A stretch of DNA of 64,000 nucleotides from Notolepis coatsorum (GCA_963971535.1 OZ020588.1:124743008-124807007), one strand, 5' to 3'. Shown: positions 49,313 to 63,796, numbered from the stretch's first letter. The notes: generated by a model not told the origin, from the sequence alone. Numbers and translations: made by a program.

Positions 49313-52300
49313 GCATTTTGATTAACTGTTCACTTAATATACAGTTGTACTGTAAATTATTTTCACTCGGACTCACTGTGCAGGTTTTGAAAAATCCAGA
49401 GACTTCCTCATGCAGATACACAGGCAGGGCATGGAGAACAGTGGTACGCCTGGTGTGAACATCATGGATTTCCTATTAAGATGTAAGATTAAGAAGAAAA
49501 AAAGAATTGTATTATATGGAAATGTTTACTGAACAAAGCGGATTTTAAACAGTCCAATCAGATATGTCCACAAATAACATGTCCACATCTTTAATGCAAT
49601 CAGAAAAATGGCAAACACAATGGTGGACTAATTGTAAAATTCAAAAGCTCATTTGAATCATTGAACCTGTTCAATGTTACAGAGGTTCGACCTATGACAT
49701 GTCATGTATAATAATCTATTCACCTGTTCATCGTGGATTTTTTTTAAATGTGAGCCAAAGCATCTGCCGTGTTCCCAGTTTTGGACGCCTTCTGTCTGAA
49801 TAACGTCATCAGTCGAGGAAGATAGCGGTCAAGCTCAGCGTAGAATGTGTTGGGCAGGTTCTGGTTGGCAATCAGCTGGAACTCTGCATACACCTATATT
49901 TAAAAACAGCAGGACAATATAGTATATCAACATCAATTAGTCACTTCAACTTGTGGATCTCTTACTTTGTTTGGTTTGGGCTTCAGAGCATGACGGCGGG
50001 ATTTCTGGCATTTTGATTAACTGTTCACTTAATATACAGTTGTACTGTAAATTATTTTCACTCGGACTCACTGTGCAGGTTTTGAAAAATCCAGAGACTT
50101 CCTCATGCAGATACACAGGCAGGGCATGGAGAACAGTGGTACGCCTGGTGTGAACATCATGGATTTCCTATTAAGATGTAAGATTAAGAAGAAAAAAAGA
50201 ATTGTATTATATGGAAATGTTTACTGAACAAAGCGGATTTTAAACAGTCCAATCAGATATGTCCACAAATAACATGTTCACATCTTTAATGCAATCAGAA
50301 AAATGGCAAACACAATGGTGGACTAATTGTAAAATTCAAAAGCTCATTTGAATCATTGAACCTGTTCAATGTTACAGAGGTTCGACCTATGACATGTCAT
50401 GTATAATAATCTATTCACCTGTTCATCGTGGATTTTTTTTTAAATGTGAGCCAAAGCATCTGCCGTGTTCCCAGTTTTGGACGCCTTCTGTCTGAATAAC
50501 ATCATCAGTCGAGGAAGATGGCGGTCAAGCTCAGCGTAGAATGTGTTGGGCAGGTTCTGGTTGGCAATCAGCTGGAACTCTGCATACACCTATATTTAAA
50601 AACAGCAGGACAATATAGTATATCAACATCAATTAGTCACTTCAACTTGGTGGATCTCTTACTTTGTTTGGTTTGGGCTTCAGAGCATGACAGCGGGATT
50701 TCTGGCATTTTGATTAACTGTTCACTTAATATACAGTTGTACTGTAAATTATTTTCACTCGGACTCACTGTGCAGGTTTTGAAAAATCCAGAGACTTCCT
50801 CATGCAGATACACAGGCAGGGCATGGAGAACAGTGGTACGCCTGGTGTGAACATCATGGATTTCCTATTAAGATGTAAGATTAAGAAGAAAAAAAAAAGA
50901 ATTGTATTATATGGAAATGTTTACTGAACAAAGCGGATTTTAAACAGTCCAATCAGATATGTCCACAAATAACATGTTCACATCTTTAATGCAATCAGAA
51001 AAATGGCAAACACAATGGTGGACTAATTGTAAAATTCAAAAGCTCATTTGAATCATTGAACCTGTTCAATGTTACAGAGGTTCAACCTATGACATGTCAT
51101 GTATAATAATCTATTCACCTGTTCATCGTGGATTTTTTTTTAAATGTGAGCCAAAGCATCTGCCGTGTTCCCAGTTTTGGACGCCTTCTGTCTGAATAAC
51201 ATCATCAGTCGAGGAAGATGGCGGTCAAGCTCAGCGTAGAATGTGTTGGGCAGGTTCTGGTTGGCAATCAGCTGGAACTCTGCATACACCTATATTTAAA
51301 AACAGCTGTTTGGTTTGGGCTTCAGAGCATGACGGCGGGATTTCTGGCATTTTGATTAACTGTTTACTTAATATACAGTTGTACTGTAAATTATTTTCAC
51401 TCGGACTCACTGTGCAGGTTTTGAAAAATCCATTGACTTCCTCATGCAGATACACAGGCAGGGCATGGAGAACAGTGGTACGCCTGGTGTGAACATCATG
51501 GATTTCCTATTAAGATGTAAGATTAAGAAGAAAAAATAATTGTATTATATGGAAATGTATACTGAACAAAGCGGATTTTAAACAGTCCAATCAGATATGT
51601 CCACAAATAACATGTTCACATCTTTAATGCAATCAGAAAAATGGCAAACACAATGGTGGACTAATTGTAAAATTCAAAAGCTCATTTGAATCATTGAACC
51701 TGTTCAATGTTACAGAGGTTCGACCTATGACATGTCATGTATAATAATCTATTCACCTGTTCATCGTGGATTTTTTTAAATGTGAGCCAAAGCATCTGCC
51801 GTGTTCCCAGTTTTGGACGCCTTCTGTCTGAATAACGTCATCAGTCGAGGAAGATGGCGGTCAAGCTCAGCGTAGAATGTGTTGGGCAGGTTCTGGTTGG
51901 CAATCAGCTGGAACTCTGCATACACCTATATTTAATAACAGCAGGACAATATAGTATATCAACATCAATTAGTCACTTCAACTTGGTGGATCTCTTACTT
52001 TGTTTGGTTTGGGCTTCAGAGCATGACGGCGGGATTTCTGGCATTTTGATTAACTGTTCACTTAATATACAGTTGTACTGTAAATTATTTTCACTCTGAC
52101 TCACTGTGCAGGTTTTGAAAAATCCAGAGACTTCCTCATGCAGATACACAGGCAGGGCATGTAGAACAGTGGTACGCCTGGTGTGAACATCATGGATTTC
52201 CTATTAAGATGTAAGATTAAGAAGAAAAAAGAATTGTATTATATGGAAATGTTTACTGACCAAAGCAGATTTTAAACAGTCCAATCAGATATGTCCACAA

Positions 52301-52734
52301 ATAACATGTTCACATCTTTAATGCAATCAGAAAAATGGCAAACACAATGGTGGACTAATTGTAAAATTCAAAAGCTCATTTGAATCATTGAACCTGTTCA
52401 ATGTTACAGAGGTTCGACCTATGACATGTCATGTATAATAATCTATTCACCTGTTCATCGTGGATTTTTTTAAATGTGAGCCAAAGCATCTGCCGTGTTC
52501 CCAGTTTTGGACGCCTTCTGTCTGAATAACGTCATCAGTCGAGGAAGATGGCGGTCAAGCTCAGCGTAGAATGTGTTGGGCAGGTTCTGGTTGGCAATCA
52601 GCTGGAACTCTGCATACACCTATATTTAAAAACAGCAGGACAATATAGTATATCAACATCAATTAGTTACTTCAACTTGGTGGATCTCTTACTTTGTTTG
52701 GTTTGGGCTTCAGAGCATGACGGCGGGATTTCTG
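49313..52734 (-). repeat. Five tandem ~695-bp units carrying SAMD3-like exons b and c
   Basis: Units start at GCATTTTGATTAACTG: 49313, 50008, 50705, 51347 and 52041, ending at 52734. Lengths are 695, 697, 642, 694 and 694 bp; the third lacks ~50 bp of intron. In the last unit exon b is 52451-52619 and exon c 52105-52200. In the first unit they are 49724-49893 and 49377-49472. All copies differ by only a few bases, so amplification is recent. Exon b has ATT TAA near its end in every unit. The following A-run is 8, 9, 9, 7 and 7 long, so only units 2 and 3 keep the frame into exon c. Confidence 0.85.
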
Positions 52735-52830
52735 GTCAACCATGTCATTACATGCTTTGCGGAATCGGTCGCTGATGACTAGCTCGCGGGGGCGCACAGA
52801 ACACACACGCAGATGCGCCGCTAGAGTATA
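52692..52830 (-). pseudogene. Candidate extra exon or inserted coding fragment in the SAMD3-like intron
   Basis: The minus strand reads RPRELVISDRFRKACNDMVD then QKSRRHALKPKPNK, followed by a good donor GTAAGAG. A possible acceptor CTAG lies before CGGCGCATCTGCG at about 52820, but the phase differs from the neighbouring exons. Its 3' ~45 bp is included in each tandem unit, while the rest is present only here. Exon a joins exon b directly in phase, so this may be an alternative exon or foreign insert. Confidence 0.4.
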
Positions 52831-53059
52831 TAAACCAGGCTTAAGAATCACAAGTTTCATTTTAAAACACACAGAATGTGCCAAATGTTAACACAGGAAA
52901 GAGAGCTGATCTATATTACCTCAGACTCCATTTTGAGAGCAGGCCAGAGGTCCATGAGCTCTTTCACTGGTGGGCTGGACTTCACTATGGTCTGTCGGCG
53001 CAGGGCAAATGTGGTCTGCATCAGCTTTCTATGTCACAAATACATGTAGAATGTAAAAC

Positions 53060-54130
<1,071 letters not shown>

Positions 54131-54204
54131 GAACAGGTCACTAGTTACAACAATGCTTATGTAACTATTAAAAACGTACATTTTAATCACGAAACAAAAT
54201 GGCG

Positions 54205-54290
54205 GACTAACGTTAGCTAGCATGCTAGCTAGCTAACGTTAGTAGCATGCTAGCTAGCTAACGTTAGTAGCATGCTAGCTACTGTAATAA
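54205..54290. repeat. ~25-bp palindromic minisatellite
   Basis: AACGTTAG and GCATGCTAGCTAGCT words recur about every 25 bp (54209, 54235, 54260). The units are almost self-complementary. Confidence 0.8.
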
Positions 54291-54738
54291 TATGCAATAC
54301 TATTTGCTAAAACAAGCTCCAAACTATTTGCCACGGCACAGAGATAACATTTAGTCAAACGATAACAGCCCGGTGATGGTATCTGAACGGGATCATACTA
54401 TTCCCATAAGAACTCACTTACCAGTTAACTAGTATACTATCTAGCATGCTAGCTAATAATGCTAACAATGCTACAAGCTTCGTTCTGCACTGTAGGCTAC
54501 TAGTTGCTTGCCACCACGGTAATAATTCACAAAGTAGCATGTAGTCAAACGATGACAGCAAGATTATGGTATGTGAATGGCATAATACATTATATTGTCA
54601 ATGACTTACCAAGGAGTTTGGCTCAGACTAATTGTCAAGCCAGTAGTGAAGACATCATCGCGCCAACAAGTTACGTTTGAATACCTCAAGTCCCGTGAGA
54701 TCTTCTAGGTCTCGCGAGTTGCTTAGGACTACCCTCTC

Positions 54739-54811
54739 GAAGGGGAGGGGGGGGGGGAGGAGGGGAGGAGGGGAGGAGGGGAGGAGGGGAGGAGGGGAGG
54801 GGGGAGGGGGA
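54739..54811. repeat. (GGGGAGGA)n G-rich tract
   Basis: Long run of GGGG/GGA blocks, a strong G-quadruplex candidate, within 54650-54900 of otherwise ordinary DNA. Confidence 0.9.
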
Positions 54812-55009
54812 ATCTATTCTCCACTTGCACAATCTGATAGTAGCCACTTCCGGCTGACTTCCGGTTGCCAATGGCACTTCCTGCCCATCCAAATACATTG
54901 GTTTTAGCTACTTTTCTCCCCTTATTTAAACAACTTTGTCGTCACAGAGAGGCAATGAAACGTTTGTATTATTATAGTATAGAATGTATTTAATAAGCAA
55001 ACGTTTGTC

Positions 55010-55250
55010 AAAACCACTCAAGGAACACCTACGGGAGACTGCAATTCGAAACTGGCCCCTGTAAATGTCCTAACCCAACCCCCTCCAATGTACAGTAATT
55101 TACCTAGTATGGTTTTGTCAATATTCCAATGTACAGTTTTGCTTGTTCGTACAGAGTCCCAACCCCCTCCAATGTAAATGACCTAGTATGGTTGTCAATA
55201 TCCCAATGTACAGTTTTGCTTGTACAGTTGTACAGTGTTCCCGGCCCTTA
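55010..55250 (+). mobile_element. LINE-A fragment with internal duplication
   Basis: ACCACTCAAGGAACACCTAC and CTGCAATTCGAAACTGGCCC match 25590-25640 of the LINE-A copy. AATGTACAGTTTTGCTTGT is then duplicated (about 55130 and 55204). Confidence 0.65.
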
Positions 55251-55687
55251 CTGTTAGTTTCCTTGCTCAGCCAGCATTAGCTAACAGAAGCTAGTGGTTT
55301 AACAGGCCGGATTAGCTTTGAGCTAACTATCTTTCCCGACCCATGTATTCATTCCATTCTAAACATAACGTTACTTTACAAAACATGACCTGTCTATATA
55401 ACGTTGAGGAACAAATTATAAGTGTGTGGGTGTGTGTTTTGGTGAACATTGGACTGCAAACAGAAAATGCATCACAGTTACAGACAGTAGCTACTGTTAG
55501 CTGCACTCAGGCTGGCTGCACTCAGGCGGCGCGATCAGCCTGTTGGACAGGGAATGAAGATCTCCAGCGAACACTTCATTGCCTCGGATTATGTTGTTGG
55601 GGGTGGAAGGTTTGTCCAGAAGACCACTAATCAGCTGAAGCCTGATGCGGTTCCCTCGGTCTTCGACAGACAGACCGGCGCAGGCTC
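55251..55687. other. No gene recognised
   Basis: A 95-codon open frame (55343-55630) shows no recognisable domain. Confidence 0.35.
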
Positions 55688-55962
55688 CCGGGAGCGATGG
55701 CTAGCTAGTTAGCACCAGCCGAGGACCGGCGTTAGCTGCCGGGAGCGATGGCTAGCTAGTTAGCACCAGCCGGGGACCTGGAGCGATGGCTAGCTAGTTA
55801 GCACCAGCCGGGGACCGGCGTTAGCTGCCGGGAGCGATGGCTAGCTAGTTAGCACCAGCCGGGGACCGGCGGCAGCTCCCGGGAGCGATGGCTAGCTAGT
55901 TAGCACCAGTCGGGGACCGGCGTTAGCTGCCGGGAGCGATGGCTAGCTAGTTAGCACCAGCT
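55688..55962. repeat. 51-bp minisatellite, about 5.5 units
   Basis: GGAGCGATGGCTAGCTAGTT then AGCACCAGCCGGGGACCGGC recurs at about 55691, 55742, 55779, 55831, 55882 and 55933. One unit is shortened to ~38 bp. It directly adjoins the 9-bp array. Confidence 0.9.
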
Positions 55963-58900
55963 ACCTCTCACACCTCTCACACCTCTCACACCTATCACAT
56001 CTCTCACACCTCTCACACCTATCACACCTCTCACACCTATCACACCTCTCACACCTATCACACCTCTCACACCTATCACACCGATCACACCTCTCACACC
56101 TATCACACCTATCACACCTCTCACACCTATCACACCTATGACACCTCTCACACCTATCACACCTATCACACCTCTCACACCTATCACACCTATCACACCT
56201 ATCACACCTCTCACACCTATCACACCTATCACACCTCTCACACCTATCACACCTATCACACCTATCACACCTATCACACCTCTCACACCTATCACACCTC
56301 TCACACCTATCACACCTCTCACACCTCTCACACCGATCCCACCTATCACACATATCACACCTCTCACACCTATCACACCTCTCACACCTATCACACCTCT
56401 CACACATATCACACCTCTCACACCTATCACACCTATCACACCTATCACACCTCTCACACCTATCACACCTCTCACACCTCTCACACCTATCACACCTCTC
56501 ACACATATCACACCTCTCACACCTATCACACCTATCACACCTCTCACACCTATCACACCTATCACACCTCTCACACCTATCACACCTATGACACCTCTCA
56601 CACCTATCACACCTATCACACCTCTCACACCTATCACACCTATCACACCTATCACACCTCTCACACCTATCACACCTATCACACCTATCACACCTATCAC
56701 ACCTCTCACACCTATCACACCTCTCACACCTATCACACCTCTCACACCTCTCACACCGATCCCACCTATCACACATATCACACCTCTCACACCTATCACA
56801 CCTCTCACACCTATCACACCTCTCACACATATCACACCTCTCACACCTCTCACACCTATCACACCTATCACACCTCTCACACCTATCACACCTCTCACAC
56901 CTCTCACACCTATCACACCTCTCACACATATCACACCTCTTACACCTCTCACACCTTTCACACCTCTCACACCTATCACACCTATCACACCTCTCACACC
57001 TATCACACCTCTCACACCTATCACACCTATCACACCTCTCACACCTATCACACCTCTCACACCTATCACACCTCTCACACCTATCACACCTCTCACACCT
57101 CTCACACCTATCACACCTCTCACACCTATCACACCTATCATACCTATCACACCTCTCACACCTATCACACCTCTCACACCTCTCACACCTATCACACCTC
57201 TCACACCTATCACACCTATCACACCTATCACACCTCTCACACCTATCACACCTCTCACACCAATCACACCTCTCACACCTATCACACCTATCACACCTCT
57301 CACACCTATCACATCTCTCACACCTATCACACCTCTCACACCTATCACACCTCTCACACCTCTCACACCTATCACACCTCTCACACCGATCCCACCTATC
57401 ACACCTATCACACCTCTCACACCTATCACACCTATCACACCTATCACACCTCTCACACCTATCACACCTATCACACCTCTCACACCTATCACACCTCTCA
57501 CACCTATCACACCTCTCACACCTCTCACACCTATCACACCTATCACACCTATCACACCTATCACACCTATCACACCTCTCACACCTATCACACCTCTCAC
57601 ACCAATCACACCTCTCACACCTATCACACCTATCACACCTCTCACACCTATCACATCTCTCACAACTATCACACCTCTCACACCTATCACACCTCTCACA
57701 CCTCTCACACCTATCACACCTCTCACACCGATCCCACCTATCACACCTATCACACCTCTCACACCTATCACACCTATCACACCTATCACACCTATCACAC
57801 CTCTCACACCTATCACACCTCTCACACCTCTCACACCTATCACACCTCTCACACCTATCACACCGCTCACACCTATCACACCTCTCACACCTCTCACACC
57901 GATCCCACCTATCACACATATCACACCTCTCACACCTATCACACCTCTCACACCTATCACACCTCTCACACCTATCACACCTCTCACACCTATCACACCT
58001 CTCACACCTCTCACACCTCTCACACCTATCACACCTCTCACACCTATCACACCTCTCACACCTCTCACACCTTTCACACCTCTCACACCTATCACACCTA
58101 TCACACCTCTCACACCTATCACACCTCTCACACCTATCACACCTATCACACCTCTCACACCTATCACACCTCTCACACCTATCACACCTCTCACACCTAT
58201 CACACCTCTCACACCTCTCACACCTATCACACCTCTTACACCTATCACACCTATCACACCTATCACACCTATCACACCTCTCACACCTCTCCCACCTATC
58301 ACATCTCTCACACCTCTCACACCTATCACACCTCTCACACATATCACACCTCTCACACCTATCACACCTATCACACCTATCACACCTCTCACACCTATCA
58401 CACCTATCACACCTATCACACCTCTCACACCTATCACACCTATCACACCTCTCACACCTCTCACACCTATCACACCTATCACACCTCTCACACCTCTCAC
58501 ACCTATCACACCTCTCACACCTCTCACACCGATCCCACTTATCACACATATCACACCTCTCACACCTATCACACCTCTCACACCTATCACACCTCTCACA
58601 TCTCTCACACCTCTCACACCTATCACACCTCTCACACCTATCACACCTCTCACACCTCTCACACCTATCACACCTATCACACCTATCACACCTATCACAC
58701 CTCTCACACCTATCACACCTATCACACCTCTCACACCTCTCACACCTATCACACCTATCACACCTCTCACACCTATCACACCTATCACACCTATCACACC
58801 TATCACACCTATCACACCTCTCACACATATCACACCTATCACACCTCTCACACCTCTCACACCTATCACACCTATCCCACCTATCACACCTATCACACCT

Positions 58901-59036
58901 ATCACACCTCTCACACCTATCACACCTATCACACCTCTCACACCTCTCACACCTATCACACCTATCACACCTCTCACACCTCTCACACCAATCCCACTTA
59001 TCACACCTCTCACACATATCACACCTATCACACCTC
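55963..59036. repeat. 9-bp minisatellite, ~340 units, CACACCT(A/C)T
   Basis: Two main unit types, CACACCTAT and CACACCTCT, alternate irregularly over ~3.07 kb. Because the unit is 9 bp and free of stops, frames read TPI/TPL repeats on the plus strand and GVI/GVR or CDR/CER repeats on the minus strand for ~1000 codons each. These are not credible genes: no non-repetitive domain, and no start or splice context. Rare variants (CCGATCCCAC, CTATGACAC, CACACATAT) mark larger duplications. Confidence 0.97.
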
Positions 59037-59064
59037 TATACCCATTCTGCAATCTGTTAATAAA
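59037..59064 (+). mobile_element. LINE-A 3' UTR remnant
   Basis: ACCCATTCTGCAATCTGTTA then ATAAAG, the last bases of the LINE-A 3' UTR, lies exactly between the two tandem arrays. Confidence 0.7.
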
Positions 59065-59790
59065 GTTGTACTTAAGTTATGCTTTTACATTATACTTACT
59101 TAATAAGTGAATAGTTCCAAGTCAATCAAAAACTATGAGTTTTATTTACTCAAAACATAATGCGGTTTTCAGTCTGTATCTACTTAATTATCTTAAGTTG
59201 TACTTAAGTTATGCTTTTACATTATACTTACTTAATAAGTGAATAGTTCCAAGTCAATCAAAAACTATGAGTTTTATTTACTCAAAACATAATGCGGTTT
59301 ACAGTCTGTATCTACTTAATTATCTTAAGTTGTACTTAAGTTATGCTTTTACATTATACTTACTTAATAAGTGAATAGTTCCAAGTCAATCAAAAACTAT
59401 GAGTTTTATTTACTCAAAACATAATGCGGTTTACAGTCTGTATCTACTTAATTATCTTAAGTTGTACTTAAGTTATGCTTTTACATTATACTTACTTAAT
59501 AAGTGAATAATTCCAAGTCAATCAAAAACTATGAGTTTTATTTACTCAAAACATAATGCGGTTTACAGTCTGTATCTAGTTAATTATCTTAAGTTGTACT
59601 TAAGTTATGCTTTTACATTATACTTACTTAATAAGTGAATAGTTCCAAGTCAATCAAAAACTATGAGTTTTATTTACTCAAAACATAAGAACACGTCACA
59701 CGAACTCAAGACATTCAAGTTAGTAGAACTTTCATAGAATATTGAGTATACCCTACTCAAACTAATTGATTATTTTGAACATGCGGGTTT
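59065..59790. repeat. 132-bp satellite, ~5 units, ending at GGGTTTACAGTG
   Basis: GCTTTTACATTATACTTACT recurs at 59081, 59213, 59345, 59477 and 59609, exactly 132 bp apart, with very few differences. The right end GCGGGTTTACAG is the reverse complement of the left end of the element at 44458 and also abuts a (CA)n array. Confidence 0.92.
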
Positions 59791-59795
59791 ACAGT

Positions 59796-59962
<167 letters not shown>

Positions 59963-60339
59963 CAGATTTGTCCTGGCAATCTTATCATGTCTGTTTCATT
60001 TGGAGAAAAGCTCTATGTCTCTTGTTCTGTCTCTCCTGGAGATACAAGTTGGGAGAGTGAATTGTATTAACCACAATACTAATAGTTACTGTTAGAAATT
60101 CTCTCCAACTTCTAGTGTATAAAATAATAATGACATGAAACAATCCCTCACGTTTCAGAGCCCCCTATAGGCCCCCGGGGCTCACAGGACCACACATTGG
60201 AAGCACTGGTCTGGTCATTTAAATTAATTGGTTGTGTCTCATTGGAGCCCCTTCTCCAACCTTCTGCAAATGGAAAACAATGTAACAGCAAGCTCCATTA
60301 GACCGAGAAGGAGGATCGTTACGTATGTCTCATCAAATC

Positions 60340-60468
60340 TCACTCTTTGTATCCACAAAGAATGGATTGCACGGAGCAAGTTGCACCCTTACTTACAATT
60401 CATTATGAATTGAAAATGGGGGACCCTGATGTAAACAAGATGAAAGTCTTTCTCTGGTCTGCATCCCC
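60340..60468 (+). mobile_element. LINE-A 3' UTR, part before piggyBac-like insertion
   Basis: AATTGAAAATGGGGGACCCT ... TCTGGTCTGCATCCCC; continues after the insertion at 61429. The inverted copy at 62045-62245 matches it over the same region. Confidence 0.85.
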
Positions 60469-61428
60469 TTAACACTTTAACTGCCAGAAGACGAGTTTAG
60501 GCGTCCTTCCCCGCCATGCTCAAGTTGCCGAAGACGCCGTAACTCGTCTTTGATATCAATATTTCAAAAATCTGTGATCGGATTCATATTTCCCATCCGC
60601 TGGCCTGAGACCCACCAAAAAGCCCCACTGAACCCTCTAGCGGTTCAAGAGCGCCATCTGGTGGCCGATCGGCGCAATCGCCTAACAGGAAGTTACTTGG
60701 ACGATGTGCTGTTTACCCATATTACTTCCGGGCACTCGGTATAGGTTCCGGCACTCTAGCTCGTCACAATACATAGCAATCCGTTGCCAATAACTCGATA
60801 AACAACATGATTTTGACGTATATACTATTATACAAGCTGGAAATGGACCGGATATTTTTACATCCCATAATGGCAAACTGTCTACCCCACGCTGATCGCC
60901 CAACGGCCCGCAGAGACTGGGGTGAGTTTTAGCGTGTAATAATTCCGTGTTCGACACTAACTGCTATGATGAACATTTTACCCACATTAGATGAATGGTA
61001 TAACGCTGCCCACTGAATTATAAACGCCCCCTCGCCCATCCGGTCAACATCAGATGATGTGTAGTAACTTCCAGAAGTCCATCCAGTTGGATTTTTTTAT
61101 ATCGCGCCGATTGCTATCAAACTGTATTTGATCATCAATATAATGCATTTGGGGCTATAAATCACGTTCTGGAGAAAGCTGCAGAAAGAGATGAAAACAT
61201 ACTTATACTTTAGATCATATTTTAGTATGAATATGTGAATGAAAAAGTTTAACGTTCATACACCCTGAACAATACATATAGGACATTGAATGGGCCCTAA
61301 TAATGGCAATTTAGCAATAGAATTTAAAAAGTTATAGCCCTGCAAAGAAGGGGAACTTATCCATAGACAAATAGAGCTGGCAACCTATGGTATATCATGA
61401 ATTTAGCCTTAGGCAATCAAAGTGTTAA
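60469..61428. mobile_element. piggyBac-like non-autonomous element C
   Basis: TTAA at both ends (60469-60472, 61425-61428). Termini CACTTTAACTGCC and, reversed, CACTTTGATTGCC. The uninterrupted LINE-A sequence elsewhere in the window reads CATCCCCTTAACAATTGTGT with a single TTAA (30820-30840), so the insertion and the TTAA duplication are directly visible. No transposase ORF. Confidence 0.9.
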
Positions 61429-61500
61429 CAATTGTATGTATTGAGCTGTACTGTATTGTACCCATTCTGCAATCTGTTAATAACATTTTCCTACTCCTTT
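61429..61500 (+). mobile_element. LINE-A 3' UTR, part after piggyBac-like insertion
   Basis: CAATTGTATGTATTGAGCTG ... CCATTCTGCAATCTGTTAAT. Confidence 0.85.
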
Positions 61501-61575
61501 TCGAACATGTAGATTGAGTTGTTTTGCTTTTGTTATTGTTTGTTTGTATTCATTGCATGTTCGAAATAAAGATTT

Positions 61576-62018
<443 letters not shown>

Positions 62019-62039
62019 CATTTTCATTCAATCAATCAC

Positions 62040-62245
62040 CGTGCAGATTGATTGATTGAATGAACGTTTTATTAAGAGATTGCAGAATGGGTACAATACA
62101 GTACGGCTCAATACACACAATTGTTAAGGGGATGCAGACCAGAGAAATACATTCGTCTTGTTTACATCAGGGTCCCCCATTTTCAATTCATAATGATTTG
62201 TAAGTAAGGGGGCAACTTGCTCCGTGCAATCCATTCTTTGTGGAT
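62040..62245 (-). mobile_element. LINE-A 3' end, minus strand
   Basis: Reverse complement contains GCAATCTCTTAATAAAACGT, TGCATCCCCTTAACAATTGT and GAATGGATTGCACGGAGCAA, matching 60355-60468 and 61425-61490. Tail (ATTG/ATTC)n at 62020-62060. Confidence 0.88.
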
Positions 62246-62368
62246 CTAGCCCACAGTCTTTCCTACTACTACTAATACTACTAACCCTGTACTGCCAGAC
62301 CTGTCTGTCTAAATCAACTAGGAATGGTGGTGGTACAGTTGAAAGGATACATGCGGCCTTTCCTGGCT

Positions 62369-62861
<493 letters not shown>

Positions 62862-63796
62862 TTAACACTTTCAGTGCCAGCGACGTCATAACTCGTTTTA
62901 TTAGCCCCCATTGAGTGCCGACGACGACAATTATCGGTTTATTTTTTTATTAGCGATCTGAATTCATATTTCATCAACCGAGTCTTCCGTTGGTACAGCA
63001 GCTCCTCCAGGAGCTCAGATGGGAAAAAAGCGCCCCCTATCGTCTATCCCTGTGTAACTGCAGGTCAGTCGATTAGACTGACCTGGGATCTGTAGATCTG
63101 TAGAGGTGGAGCCAACTGGCTCCATTGTGCTGGCGAGACGTCTGATCAAGAGGGATCTGATCGCAAGACGGAAATCAGCCTGGAATATATATTTACAGCA
63201 GCCGATAATCAATCAATAAGCGTGATCGATATTTGGAATGGCGATCAGGAATTAGAATAATCTTTTTGGATAACATCTGATCTCAGGTAAGGAATCTATT
63301 TTACCAGTCTTAGGATAATCAGACCTGTTTTCACAGAGATTTCAGCGTTTGCCCTATGTGTGATGTGGCTGTTTGGCTGTGATAGCTGATGAGGAAGTAA
63401 GAGAATCGATTTTTCAGATCGCCTCTATAGCGTGCATACTTACACAAACTATCGATAATCTAGCGTTTATTTGAAAACGATTCCTAAATAGGCCGAAAAA
63501 TGACAACGTTTTTGTGTATTCTAGAATATTCCAGTAAATGTCTTTTATCACGGAATCCTTATATTTTCCTTGAAAACGAGGGCTTTTCAAAATGCTATAA
63601 AACTAAAATGAACCGATAAAAAAACAATCCGTTTCGACAATGTTGACTGCAAACAAGTCATTGATAAGCGACGGGCAGATTAGACACATAGCCATAATTT
63701 AAAACATAGATTAGGCGTTTTTAACGCTAACATTGAAGTGGATGATGGCATTTAACGGGGTAAAAATGTAAACAAGGTATTCACTGATAGTGTTAA
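62862..63796. mobile_element. piggyBac-like non-autonomous element D
   Basis: TTAA at both ends (62862-62865, 63793-63796). Termini CACTTTCAGTGCCAGCG and, reversed, CACTATCAGTGAATACC. Inverted relative to element B and alignable along most of its length, but with no (CA)n array. No transposase. Confidence 0.78.

Larger units (their letters stand above)
48816..53028 (-). pseudogene. SAMD3-like gene, C-terminal half, with tandemly amplified exons
   Basis: Minus-strand exons join in phase. Exon a (52920-53028) encodes LMQTTFALRRQTIVKSSPPV then KELMDLWPALKMESE. Exon b encodes VYAEFQLIANQNLPNTFYAE then LDRYLPRLMTLFRQK. Exon c encodes EIHDVHTRRTTVLHALPVYL then HEEVSGFFKTCT. The last exon encodes DTPDEPELQGVAVALLTVIS and, beyond a deletion, FGLIYALHLSYPKGLTNTFE. 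Each has AG acceptor and GT donor signals and phase-0 joins. From memory this matches the C-terminal half of teleost 'sterile alpha motif domain-containing protein 3-like' proteins (function unknown to me). Exons b and c occur in five tandem units. No SAM domain or promoter was found upstream. An in-frame TAA in every exon b argues for a pseudogene. Confidence 0.6.

Noticed and set aside
55688-59036. CRISPR-like or centromeric satellite interpretation of the arrays
   Set aside because: No repeat-spacer structure, eukaryotic context, and unit sizes (9, 51, 132 bp) differ from a typical single centromeric monomer array.
55951-59110. Three ~1000-codon open frames (GVIGVRG, CDRCERC and TPLTPI repeats)
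   Set aside because: They are different readings of the same 9-bp tandem array on both strands. No unique domain, start context or splice signals; openness follows from a 9-bp stop-free unit.
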